This document shows positions 8,264-17,215 of a stretch of 45,753 bases of DNA, in pieces (the first letter of the stretch is position 1; every line of letters starts with the position of its first letter). Position numbers and translations under genes: made by a program. The notes beneath the pieces were generated by a model that was not told where the DNA came from, made no database searches, and saw nothing but the letters and a program-made list of their open reading frames with translations. This DNA is from Flavobacteriaceae bacterium (GTDB lineage: Bacteria > Bacteroidota > Bacteroidia > Flavobacteriales > Flavobacteriaceae), in NCBI GenBank assembly GCA_002707745.1, contig PANU01000043.1, forward strand, positions 1 through 45,753, in the 5' to 3' direction.

Positions 8264-8269
8264 TATTTG
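8262..8269 (+). promoter_or_regulatory. Promoter of the thioredoxin-like/MarR pair, -7 box
   Basis: TATATTTG, an exact TAnnTTTG match, 33 bp before the ATG at 8303. The upstream half overlaps palindrome A, so repressor binding there would block polymerase. Confidence 0.6.
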
Positions 8270-8302
8270 CAAAGCAATAGTGCATCATTTAAATACAACC
8301 GT

Positions 8303-8536
8303 ATGAAAAAATCAATTTTTTACCACGCAGGATGTCCTGTTTGCGTAAGCGCAGAACACGACATTGTGGCTCTGGTGGGCTCAGAAAATGTTGAAGTAGT
8401 TAACATTGGCGAAACCAGATCGAGAATTAAAGAAGCAGAAAACGCAGGTGTAAAATCTGTCCCTGCCCTGGTTACCCCTACTGGAAATGCATTGCATATT
8501 AACTTTGGGGCTTCTATGGATGACGTAAAAGGGTAA
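8303..8536 (+). CDS. Mini thioredoxin/glutaredoxin-like protein with CPVC active site
   Basis: 77 aa from the ATG at 8303; the frame is open further upstream, but an earlier start would fall in the promoter. It begins MKKSIFYHAGCPVC: a beta strand followed by a C-x2-C redox pair (C11, C14), as in thioredoxin-fold proteins. SVPALV (about 53-58) supplies the cis-proline loop that faces the active site. The ending FGASMDDVKG is short, so the fold is minimal. No signal peptide, so a cytoplasmic thiol-disulfide role is likely. It lies 68 bp before a MarR regulator whose C-terminal tail has four cysteines. I infer that the two form a redox-sensing unit; the substrate is unknown. Confidence 0.85.
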   Translation: MKKSIFYHAGCPVCVSAEHDIVALVGSENVEVVNIGETRSRIKEAENAGVKSVPALVTPTGNALHINFGASMDDVKG

Positions 8537-8553
8537 TTAAATTTTTATTTATT

Positions 8554-8570
8554 TAATTAGGATACCTAAC
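8554..8570. promoter_or_regulatory. Operator-like palindrome B, before the MarR gene
   Basis: TAATTAGGATACCTAAC carries the perfect inverted repeat TTAGG-ATA-CCTAA (8557-8569). Read on the minus strand it resembles palindrome A at 8247-8263 in 12 of 17 positions. It lies between the redox gene's stop and the terminator at 8573-8604. Confidence 0.45.
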
Positions 8571-8572
8571 TT

Positions 8573-8604
8573 AGCCTGCCTAACAAGTTTGGGCAGGCTT
8601 TTTT
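8573..8604 (+). terminator. Intrinsic terminator abutting the MarR start codon
   Basis: An 8-bp stem (8573-8580 with 8592-8599), an 11-nt loop and six T (8599-8604). The ATG of the MarR gene is the very next base (8605). It should end most transcripts of the redox gene, leaving read-through, or translation starting at or inside the hairpin, to supply the regulator. Confidence 0.8.
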
Positions 8605-9228
8605 ATGAAAAACCATAGTATTTTTAATCCGGAGCAACAGCAGGAAGATCTTTCCAGTAAAATTGTAATTGGTCTGGAGCGAATTTCAGAAGTATTTAGA
8701 GTATTACTTTGGGAAAAGGCCAAAGTAATGAAGCTGAGTCCTATACAAATACAGCTCCTTATTTTTGTGGCATTTCACAAACCGGAATTATGTAATGTAA
8801 GTCATCTGGCAAAAGAATTTAACCTTACCAAAGCTACTATTAGCGACGCTATTAAAACCTTGGATAAAAAGAAAATGATCGTAAAAGATTTTTCTTTATC
8901 AGACAGTAGGAGCTATTCTATTTTATTGTCTGAAACAGGCCAGAAAACAGTATCCGAAATAAATAATTTTGCATTCCCATTAAAAACGCAGTTACATACT
9001 ATAAGCGAAAAGGATAAGGAAAGTTTGTTTAAAGTGTTAAGTGAGCTCATTTATAAGCTAAACCAAAACGGGCTTTTAACTGTACAACGCACTTGCTACG
9101 GTTGTAAATTCTATCAAAAAAATGAAACTACAGATTACTGCAACCTGTTACAAAAGCCCTTACATACACAAGACCTCCGGTTAGATTGCCCAGAATTTGA
9201 GCAAAAACAAGATACCCTACACCGGTAA
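8605..9228 (+). CDS. MarR-family regulator with C-terminal cysteine cluster
   Basis: 207 aa. Residues of about 15-150 form a MarR winged helix-turn-helix: SPIQIQLLIFVAF, then LAKEFNLTKATISDAIKTLDKKKMI (recognition helix), then the wing DSRSYSILLSETGQK. Beyond the usual 140-150 aa there is a tail with C164, C167, C179 and C195 (C-x2-C-x11-C-x15-C), a pattern able to hold Zn or an Fe-S cluster. One further cysteine, C63, lies in the body. Its upstream neighbour is a CPVC redox protein, and two related palindromes flank that gene, so autoregulation in response to redox or metal state is likely (inference). The start at 8605 directly follows a terminator; no later ATG keeps the whole domain. It converges on ligA with 4 bp between stops. 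Confidence 0.87.
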   Translation: MKNHSIFNPEQQQEDLSSKIVIGLERISEVFRVLLWEKAKVMKLSPIQIQLLIFVAFHKPELCNVSHLAKEFNLTKATISDAIKTLDKKKMIVKDFSLSDSRSYSILLSETGQKTVSEINNFAFPLKTQLHTISEKDKESLFKVLSELIYKLNQNGLLTVQRTCYGCKFYQKNETTDYCNLLQKPLHTQDLRLDCPEFEQKQDTLHR

Positions 9229-9232
9229 GTCG

Positions 9233-11245
<2,013 letters not shown>

Positions 11246-11393
11246 TTACCGTTGCCCGAAAAATTTATTTTCATTTTAAAGGTTTTTTCACTTTTTAAAA
11301 GAAATTTGAAACACTGTATCCTTTCAGCAAAAAATAATGCGAAAAGCTGCTTTTAATCCTGCCACTTAAGTAGTATTGCTTCTTTAGTTTTCT

Positions 11394-11434
11394 TAAATTT
11401 GCCGTCCAGTGTTTTTCACATTGGCTTACTTTTG
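11394..11434 (+). promoter_or_regulatory. mltG promoter region with two candidate -7 boxes
   Basis: TAAATTTG at 11394-11401 and TACTTTTG at 11427-11434 both match TAnnTTTG. Neither has an obvious TTTG at the ideal -33 spacing. They lie 74 and 41 bp before the mltG ATG. Confidence 0.45.
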
Positions 11435-11475
11435 AACAGAACATCAGGTATTTACAATTAATTGTATAAAAAACA

Positions 11476-12519
11476 ATGTATTTAAAAAAAATTTTAGTTG
11501 CCATTTTGCTTATAGGACTAGCTGGCATGGCCGTTTTTGCCTGGTATGTTTATAAAACGGTTTTAATCCCCAATACGGCATTTAATAACACCGAAGCCCA
11601 CGTATACATTCCGACCGGAGCTTCTTTTGGAGCTGTTTTAGAGGAGATGGAACCCCTTTTAAAAAATACTGAAACCTTTACGGCTGTTGCCAAGAAAAAA
11701 GGATATGTAAACAATGTAAAGCCCGGACATTACTTGCTAAAGAAAGGGATGAACAACAACGATATTATAAACACCATTAGAAGCCGCAACATCCCTATAC
11801 AAGTAAAATTTAATAATCAGGAGCGCTTGGAAGATCTGGCGGGAGCCATTTCAAAACAAATTGAAGCAGACAGCCTTTCGTTACTAAATGCAATGCGGGA
11901 CGAAGCCTTTTTAACTTCAACAAAAATGAAGGCGAACAATGTGCTGGGGTTATACATCCCAAACACTTATGAATTTTACTGGAATACAACTGCCGAAGGC
12001 TTTCGGGACAAAATGGCAACCGAATATAAGCGCTTCTGGAACGAACAACGTCTTGCTAAAGCCAAGCAGTTAAATATGACGCCAGCGCAGGTAACCTCCC
12101 TAGCAGCTATTGTACAAAAGGAAACAGCAAAGGTAGAAGAACGCCCACGCGTTGCAGGGGTTTACATAAATCGTTTGCAACGAGGCATGCTACTCCAAGC
12201 AGACCCAACTGTTATTTATGCAAAAAAACTCGTGGAAGACGATTTTGACCAGGTTATTAAGCGGGTACTCTATAAAGACCTGGAACTGGATTCCCCTTAC
12301 AATACCTATAAATATGCTGGGGTACCGCCAGGTCCCATTGCTATGCCCGACATTACATCTATAGATGCTGTTCTAAATTACGAAAAGCACGACTATCTCT
12401 ATTTTGTGGCAAATGTGCAAAACTTTGGCTACCATAAATTTGCTAAAACCCTTTCCCAACACAACCAGAACAAGGCCGAATATGTACGCTGGATCTCTCA
12501 GCAAGGCGTTAACAGGTAA
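11476..12519 (+). CDS. mltG: Endolytic murein transglycosylase MltG
   Basis: Cleaves nascent glycan strands and so ends peptidoglycan polymerisation; acts on the periplasmic face of the inner membrane. 347 aa: one N-terminal membrane anchor (about 6-30), a LysM-like N-terminal segment, and the YceG catalytic domain. E216 in AAIVQKETAKVEERPRVAGV is the catalytic glutamate by alignment to the family, and the hallmark LLQADPTVIYA (239-249) and YNTYKYAGVPPGPI follow. It lies 246 bp from ligA, divergently, and upstream of two secreted lysozyme-like genes, which makes a small peptidoglycan-related neighbourhood. Confidence 0.95.
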   Translation: MYLKKILVAILLIGLAGMAVFAWYVYKTVLIPNTAFNNTEAHVYIPTGASFGAVLEEMEPLLKNTETFTAVAKKKGYVNNVKPGHYLLKKGMNNNDIINTIRSRNIPIQVKFNNQERLEDLAGAISKQIEADSLSLLNAMRDEAFLTSTKMKANNVLGLYIPNTYEFYWNTTAEGFRDKMATEYKRFWNEQRLAKAKQLNMTPAQVTSLAAIVQKETAKVEERPRVAGVYINRLQRGMLLQADPTVIYAKKLVEDDFDQVIKRVLYKDLELDSPYNTYKYAGVPPGPIAMPDITSIDAVLNYEKHDYLYFVANVQNFGYHKFAKTLSQHNQNKAEYVRWISQQGVNR

Positions 12520-12865
12520 AAAAGGGTCATACTGCCTGAAATGGGATGTCCTCCAGGTTTTATAGGGATTATAAGCGAAAAATCTTTACTTAAACGCTTT
12601 GCATCCCAGGAGCGTTAAACCTTTATTAATCTGCGGGTTAAAGAGTGTTAATTGCTGTCCTGGCTGGCTCTTATTGCCTATATTCATCTAGTTGCTTTAG
12701 GAAGAAGAAAAGCAATTAAACAATATTAAAGTTCTTTGGCATAATAATTTCATAAAGCCTTTTAGCAAGCATAGGTTTGCTAACTGCAAGTTTGTGTTTG
12801 TTTTAGGAATTTCCTCTTTACACAAAGTAGAGGGGCAATAATTATAACTCTAAAATAAATAGAAC
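12520..12865. other. Intergenic stretch, 346 bp, no gene
   Basis: No reading frame, RNA gene or strong terminator was seen. There is a run of AT-rich sequence with a short hairpin near 12819-12834 (CCTCT with AGAGG) just before the lysozyme-like gene. No exact TAnnTTTG box was found for that gene, so its promoter is not identified. Confidence 0.5.
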
Positions 12866-13513
12866 ATGATAAAACGTTTTATGAAATTGTCTGTGCTGCC
12901 CCTAATTGTTGCATTTGTAGCGTTAGGTTTTTCGCCTTCCAAAAAGGCGGAACGTAATAGCAGTTCAATATTTATTTCAGAAATCGTTGGGGAACCAGCC
13001 TATGTCCCGTACGAATTTGAGGTAAATTTGAACCCAAAAATGGAAGCTCCATTTCTTGGGAAGTCATACCTTGGGTTTAGTAATGACCTCGGCTTGAGTG
13101 AAAGCAGTGGAAATTACAAAGCTGTAAATAGATTAGGTTATGTAGGCAAATATCAGTTTGGTTGGTCCGCCCTTAAATGGGTTGGTATACATAGTAAGAG
13201 ACTATTCCTTAACAATCCAGAATTGCAAGAAGAAGCTCTATCAACATTGATATCTTTAAACAAATGGGTTCTTAAAGATTATATCTCTCAATACCAAGGC
13301 CAACATATTGCTGGTGTTCAAGTAACCGAATCTGGCTTAATTGCCGCAGCGCATCTTGGAGGTGCTGGAAACGTAATTAAGTTTCTAGAATCTGAAGGCG
13401 AAACTATCTTTGCAGATGCTAATAATGTACCAATTACGAAGTACATGAAGCATTTTGGAGGATACGATCTGTCTTCTATACTCCCGGATAATAACGCAAG
13501 AGTGACACTATAA
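12866..13513 (+). CDS. Secreted lysozyme-like protein, copy 1
   Basis: 215 aa. A signal peptide (KLSVLPLIVAFVALGFS) is followed by about 35 unconserved residues, then one domain. GLSESSGNY (77-84), GYVGKYQFG (91-99) and IAAAHLGGAGN near the C-terminus match the lysozyme/transglycosylase pattern, in which a catalytic Glu (E79 here) is followed by GxYQ and by AAHxGG motifs. I infer peptidoglycan cleavage or binding in the periplasm; no LysM repeat is attached. The paralogue at 13778-14431 shares GKxYxGF, GYxGKYQF, GGV/AGVxxTESGxxAAAHL and the YMKHFGGYD/YLKKFSGYD ending, so this is a tandem duplication with considerable divergence. An ATG at codon 6 is an alternative start. A terminator follows at once. 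Confidence 0.8.
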   Translation: MIKRFMKLSVLPLIVAFVALGFSPSKKAERNSSSIFISEIVGEPAYVPYEFEVNLNPKMEAPFLGKSYLGFSNDLGLSESSGNYKAVNRLGYVGKYQFGWSALKWVGIHSKRLFLNNPELQEEALSTLISLNKWVLKDYISQYQGQHIAGVQVTESGLIAAAHLGGAGNVIKFLESEGETIFADANNVPITKYMKHFGGYDLSSILPDNNARVTL

Positions 13514-13520
13514 TTATTGA

Positions 13521-13550
13521 AAAAGTCGAGTCGACAAGCTCGGCTTTTTT
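13521..13550 (+). terminator. Intrinsic terminator after lysozyme-like copy 1
   Basis: A 7-bp stem (13524-13530 with 13539-13545, one G-U pair), 8-nt loop and six T. It separates the two paralogues into different transcripts. Confidence 0.8.
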
Positions 13551-13721
13551 CAATTTAGGATGTTTACAACACAGTAAATTGTTTTAAAAAATTTCGTAAA
13601 TTTATACTACTTTAGTAATTGTATTAAAATGGGCCTAAAAAAGATACTTTAGTCTTTTACCCCCTCTTAAGTTCTTTAACATTATTTAACACCTTGTATA
13701 TGAGGTTTATAAAAAAATGCT

Positions 13722-13729
13722 TATTTTTG
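13722..13729 (+). promoter_or_regulatory. Promoter of lysozyme-like copy 2, -7 box
   Basis: TATTTTTG matches TAnnTTTG, 48 bp before the ATG at 13778. The -33 element is weak. Confidence 0.5.
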
Positions 13730-13777
13730 CACGCTGAAATTTAGATAACCTAAAGTTGTCTAGTATTCAACTAAAAT

Positions 13778-14431
13778 ATGAGATTAAAACTTTTACGAAT
13801 TAGCATCCTATTGATTGTTGTATTATTTACAGCAACAGGATTTTCTTTTAAGAAAGATAGCAGTGTGTCTATGTTTTCTTCGGAAGGATTAGATCTGTAC
13901 TACTACGTACCAAATTACGATGAGGTCGAAGTAGAAATTCCTGAAATAACCAGTAATTATCAGTTATTTCTTGGAAAGACGTATGTTGGCTTTAAAGAAG
14001 CACTGGGGTTTAAAGAGTCCAGAGGCGATTATGCCATCATTAACGAATTTGGTTATTTAGGCAAATACCAATTTAACATCAACACTCTTAAAATGATTGG
14101 CGTGCACAATGCCGATACTTTTATGAAAGATGCTAGATTACAGGAAGCTGCCTTTAATGCGTATACAGCCCGTAACAAATGGATTTTACGCCGTGATATT
14201 AAACGTTACGTAGGCAGAAACATAGGAGGAGTACATATTACAGAGTCCGGAATTTTAGCTGCAGCACATCTTGCAGGTGCCGGAAATGTAAAAAAGTTCC
14301 TTAGAAGTGGTGGTGCCATAGGGTTTAGCGATGCTTTTGGAACCTCTATCGGGTATTACCTAAAGAAATTTTCCGGGTACGATACTTCGTTTATAGTACC
14401 CAACCAAAAAGCAAAAGTAAGATTCCAATAG
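13778..14431 (+). CDS. Secreted lysozyme-like protein, copy 2
   Basis: 217 aa with a signal peptide (LLRISILLIVVLFTATGFS). It is the same single domain as copy 1: GFKESRGDY (77-85) with E80 as the candidate acid, GYLGKYQFN (92-100), GGVHITESGILAAAHLAGAGN, and the ending YYLKKFSGYDTSF. The glutamate motif and the Q of GKYQF are kept in both copies, so both may be active. It has its own promoter and is separated from copy 1 by a terminator and 264 bp, which suggests different regulation. It converges on the methyltransferase gene with 4 bp between stops. Substrate and physiological role are inferred only. Confidence 0.8.
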   Translation: MRLKLLRISILLIVVLFTATGFSFKKDSSVSMFSSEGLDLYYYVPNYDEVEVEIPEITSNYQLFLGKTYVGFKEALGFKESRGDYAIINEFGYLGKYQFNINTLKMIGVHNADTFMKDARLQEAAFNAYTARNKWILRRDIKRYVGRNIGGVHITESGILAAAHLAGAGNVKKFLRSGGAIGFSDAFGTSIGYYLKKFSGYDTSFIVPNQKAKVRFQ

Positions 14432-14435
14432 TTTT

Positions 14436-15149
14436 TTACTTCTGAATAATAAATATAGTGGGCCTTTTATTAAGGTCCACTTTTGTTTTAGCCCAAACTG
14501 AAGCGGGCATTGTTTTAATATATTCAGAAGACAACGTAATGTCGCAGGCTACACATACTTGAGTAGCAGGCATTACTGTAGTAATAATACTTTCCAGTAA
14601 CTGGTTGTTTCTATAAGGTGTTTCAATAAATAACTGTGATTGATTTAACTCTGCCGAAAGGCGTTCTAACCTTTTTATTTCCTGCTTTCGTTCCCGCTTA
14701 TCTATGGGCAAATACCCATTAAAAGCAAAATTCTGACCGTTAAATCCACTGGCCATTAATGCCAACAAAATGGAAGACGGCCCCACCAACGGGACAACTT
14801 TAATTCCTTGTCTGTGCGCAGCGGCAACCGCCAAAGCACCAGGATCTGCAACACCAGGACAGCCCGCATCACTTAATACCCCTACATCGTGACCTTCATG
14901 ACACGGATGGAGCATTGCCGGGATTTCAGATTCGTCTGTAAATTTATTGATATGACTAAAATGTAAGCTTGGTTGCGATTTTCTGGGTGAGATGGTTTTT
15001 ATAAACCGCCTCGCGTTCTTTTCGTGCTCCACAATGTAGTAGTCTATTTCTTCAATAGCTTTTTTAACCAACAAAGGCAATACTTCCAAAGGAGGAGTAT
15101 TGCCCAGGGTACAAGGAATGAGATATAGGTTTCCTTTTTCTGAATCCAT
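14436..15149 (-). CDS. SAM-dependent methyltransferase, tetrapyrrole-methylase fold (RsmI-related)
   Basis: 237 aa from the ATG at 15149. Longer starts would overlap the end of the upstream gene and give a poor N-terminus. MDSEKGNLYLIPCTLGNTPP is the first strand and loop of the fold, and HDVGVLSDAGCPGVADPG (about 87-104) is the SAM-binding loop typical of the RsmI group. FIETPYRN is the later family motif. RsmI methylates the 2'-O of C1402 in 16S rRNA. This shorter form is common in Bacteroidota beside a longer true RsmI, so its target is not certain. It lies 4 bp after the dehydrogenase gene and may be co-transcribed with it. Confidence 0.88.
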   Translation of the reverse strand: MDSEKGNLYLIPCTLGNTPPLEVLPLLVKKAIEEIDYYIVEHEKNARRFIKTISPRKSQPSLHFSHINKFTDESEIPAMLHPCHEGHDVGVLSDAGCPGVADPGALAVAAAHRQGIKVVPLVGPSSILLALMASGFNGQNFAFNGYLPIDKRERKQEIKRLERLSAELNQSQLFIETPYRNNQLLESIITTVMPATQVCVACDITLSSEYIKTMPASVWAKTKVDLNKRPTIFIIQK

Positions 15150-15153
15150 AAAA

Positions 15154-16539
15154 TTAGTTAACCACAAGTTTTTTAATAAATGTACTATTGGTTTCGGTAG
15201 TTACTTTAACCAAATAAATACCTTGTGCCAGGTTAGCTACTGGAATATCTTTTTTTACCGCCCCCATAGTTTCTTCAGCATATAGAATACTTCCTTTTAT
15301 ATCGGTTATGGTAATGGTTCGTATTGCGTCATTATGCACCTGAACTGTCAACAAATCGGTTGCGGGGTTGGGGTAAAACGCTAAGGAGTTAACATCGTTG
15401 TCTGAAACCCCCAGTATTAGTTCACCTCCTTGTATTTTATAAATGGTTCCACCTAAGGCTACCGCATACAACTCTCCCGAAACATCTTCTCCAAAGGACA
15501 CCCAGTTTTCAGAATAATTACCTTGTTCTATTAAATTTCCAGACTGATCCACTGTCCCTAGTAAACCGCTACAATAATCTGCAAAAATATAAACCCCTTG
15601 AATGTCAGCATATATTTCACCTCTATATACATAGCCGCCAGTAACAGAGCAATTACCACTTCCTGTAGAAGATGAATACTCTGCAATGGGAAATTCTAGT
15701 GTTGATGGGTCCGGACAACCCCCTGTATTAAACGGGTCCGACCCTTCGTAGCAACGCCAACCATAATTTAATCCGGCTTCAGTACTGCCTGCACGATCAA
15801 TTTCTTCGACATCGCCCTGCCCTACATCGCCAATCCATATATCGCCATTATCCCTGTCAAAAGAAAACTTCCAGGGATTTCTTAAACCGTACGCCCATAT
15901 TTCTGGTCTGTTAGGCGGGTCCCCGGCAAAAGGGTTGTCATTAGGTATTCCGTAATTAGCTCCCCCACCTGGATTATCTATGTCTATTCTAAGCAACTTC
16001 CCTAATAACAATTCGGTATTTTGCGCTCTGTTTCCTGGGTCTCCCCCGCTTCCTCCGTCACCAGAAGAGATATATAAATAACCATCCGGGCCAAAAGCAA
16101 TACATCCCCCATTGTGATTTCCAAAGGGTTGCACATAATCTATTATGGGAAATTCCGAACCCGGTAAGGCCACGTTTGGGTCTGCCGGATCTACTGAAAA
16201 CCTAGAAACCTGGGTATCGCCATTATTGTCTGTATAGTTTACATAAAAGAAACCGTTAGTTGCATAATCGGGATGAAATGCCAGCCCCAATAACCCACGT
16301 TCTCCGCAACAAGAAACCAGCGAAGACACATCTAAAAAAGGGGTTGCATTAGTAGTCCCATCTGGGTTAAGAATTTTAATCACCCCTCCTTGTTCAACCA
16401 CAAACAAGCGGTCATCGCCAGCGTGCTGCAGGTTAACAGGGTCACTAAAATTTGAAGCAAATTCTTCTATAAACACTTCTTGTGCCGTGCCCGTAAAAAA
16501 AAGAAGCATAGCTCCAAGGTACGTAAGTAAATTTTTCAT
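15154..16539 (-). CDS. Secreted PQQ-type sugar dehydrogenase with type IX sorting domain
   Basis: 461 aa. Signal peptide (MKNLLTYLGAMLLFFTGTAQ), then a glucose/sorbosone dehydrogenase-like six-bladed beta-propeller (about 20-370). Landmarks are LFVVEQGGVIKIL, RGLLGLAFHPDY, NHNGGCIAFGPDGYLYISSGDGG, EIWAYGLRNPWKFSFD and YGWRCYEGSDPF. The last 80 residues form a type A sorting domain: LAFYPNPATDLLTVQV, then ITDIKGSILY, then LAQGIYLVKVTT and FIKKLVVN. This directs export by the type IX system to the surface or medium. The enzyme probably oxidises a sugar with a quinone cofactor. The substrate is unknown, and some family members may not be enzymes. A near-consensus -7 box (TATCTTAG) lies upstream. 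Confidence 0.9.
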   Translation of the reverse strand: MKNLLTYLGAMLLFFTGTAQEVFIEEFASNFSDPVNLQHAGDDRLFVVEQGGVIKILNPDGTTNATPFLDVSSLVSCCGERGLLGLAFHPDYATNGFFYVNYTDNNGDTQVSRFSVDPADPNVALPGSEFPIIDYVQPFGNHNGGCIAFGPDGYLYISSGDGGSGGDPGNRAQNTELLLGKLLRIDIDNPGGGANYGIPNDNPFAGDPPNRPEIWAYGLRNPWKFSFDRDNGDIWIGDVGQGDVEEIDRAGSTEAGLNYGWRCYEGSDPFNTGGCPDPSTLEFPIAEYSSSTGSGNCSVTGGYVYRGEIYADIQGVYIFADYCSGLLGTVDQSGNLIEQGNYSENWVSFGEDVSGELYAVALGGTIYKIQGGELILGVSDNDVNSLAFYPNPATDLLTVQVHNDAIRTITITDIKGSILYAEETMGAVKKDIPVANLAQGIYLVKVTTETNSTFIKKLVVN

Positions 16540-16585
16540 AGTTCTAGTTTTTTACTAAGATAAGTAAAAGATGTTAAAACAGAAA

Positions 16586-17035
16586 TTAAAGCCGGGTGGC
16601 TATTTTTTCGCAAGCTGCATCCAGCATTTGGTATACTTTTTCAAAACCTTCGTCGCCTCCATGGTAAGGATCTGGTACATCGCGCTTCTCCCCCGGGTAA
16701 ATTTCATCCAGAATGAGCTGCACTTTTTCTTTTTCTGAAGGGGAAGTAGCCAGTTTAACAACGTCCCGGTAATTACTGGTATCCATTACAAAAATATGAT
16801 CGTAGATTTCAAAATCGTATGTAGAAAATTGTTTACCGCGCTGATCTGTTATATCCAAACCGTGTTGCTGCGCAACTTCAATACTTCGTGGATCAGGGAG
16901 TTCTCCTACGTGCCAACCACCGGTACCTGCCGAACGTACTTCAATTTTTGAAGTGTCTACTTTCGATTTTAAAATGCCTTCAGCCAAAGGGGAACGACAA
17001 ATATTGCCCAGGCAAACCATTAAAATTTTTTTCAT
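16586..17035 (-). CDS. Low-molecular-weight protein-tyrosine phosphatase
   Basis: 149 aa from the ATG at 17035. The reading frame is open for 47 more codons upstream, but that stretch is not conserved in character, and MKKILMVCLGNICRSPLAEG is the family start. The P-loop CLGNICRS gives nucleophile C8 and R14. The general acid is D122 in DVPDPYHGG. It dephosphorylates phosphotyrosine, in bacteria often linked to polysaccharide export or stress; no tyrosine kinase lies nearby. The upstream gap of about 145 bp to the dnaA terminator contains a near-match -7 box (TATCTTTA, minus strand, about 17131-17138). Confidence 0.93.
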   Translation of the reverse strand: MKKILMVCLGNICRSPLAEGILKSKVDTSKIEVRSAGTGGWHVGELPDPRSIEVAQQHGLDITDQRGKQFSTYDFEIYDHIFVMDTSNYRDVVKLATSPSEKEKVQLILDEIYPGEKRDVPDPYHGGDEGFEKVYQMLDAACEKIATRL

Positions 17036-17181
17036 TGGTGTTGTATATTGAAATCCTAACGGATTTGTATTAATTATTTTCGAGAATATTCTGAACGTCT
17101 TACTGGATACTCTCTGTGATACCTGTTTATAAAGATAGCATTCTACTGAAAAACAAACAATATATGTAAAGAGCAATAAGT

Positions 17182-17211
17182 AAAAAATCCCGCTCAGGGC
17201 GGGATTTTTTT
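17182..17211. terminator. Intrinsic terminator after dnaA
   Basis: A perfect 12-bp stem, counting the A/T flanks (17182-17193 with 17199-17210), a 5-nt loop and a T-run on either strand. Its position, 5 bp beyond the dnaA stop, shows that it ends the leftward dnaA transcript. Confidence 0.9.
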
Positions 17212-17215
17212 TATT

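Noticed and set aside
16586-17176. Longer phosphatase start, 196 aa.
   Set aside because: The extra 47 residues have no motif and include the intergenic promoter; the family start at 17035 is clear.
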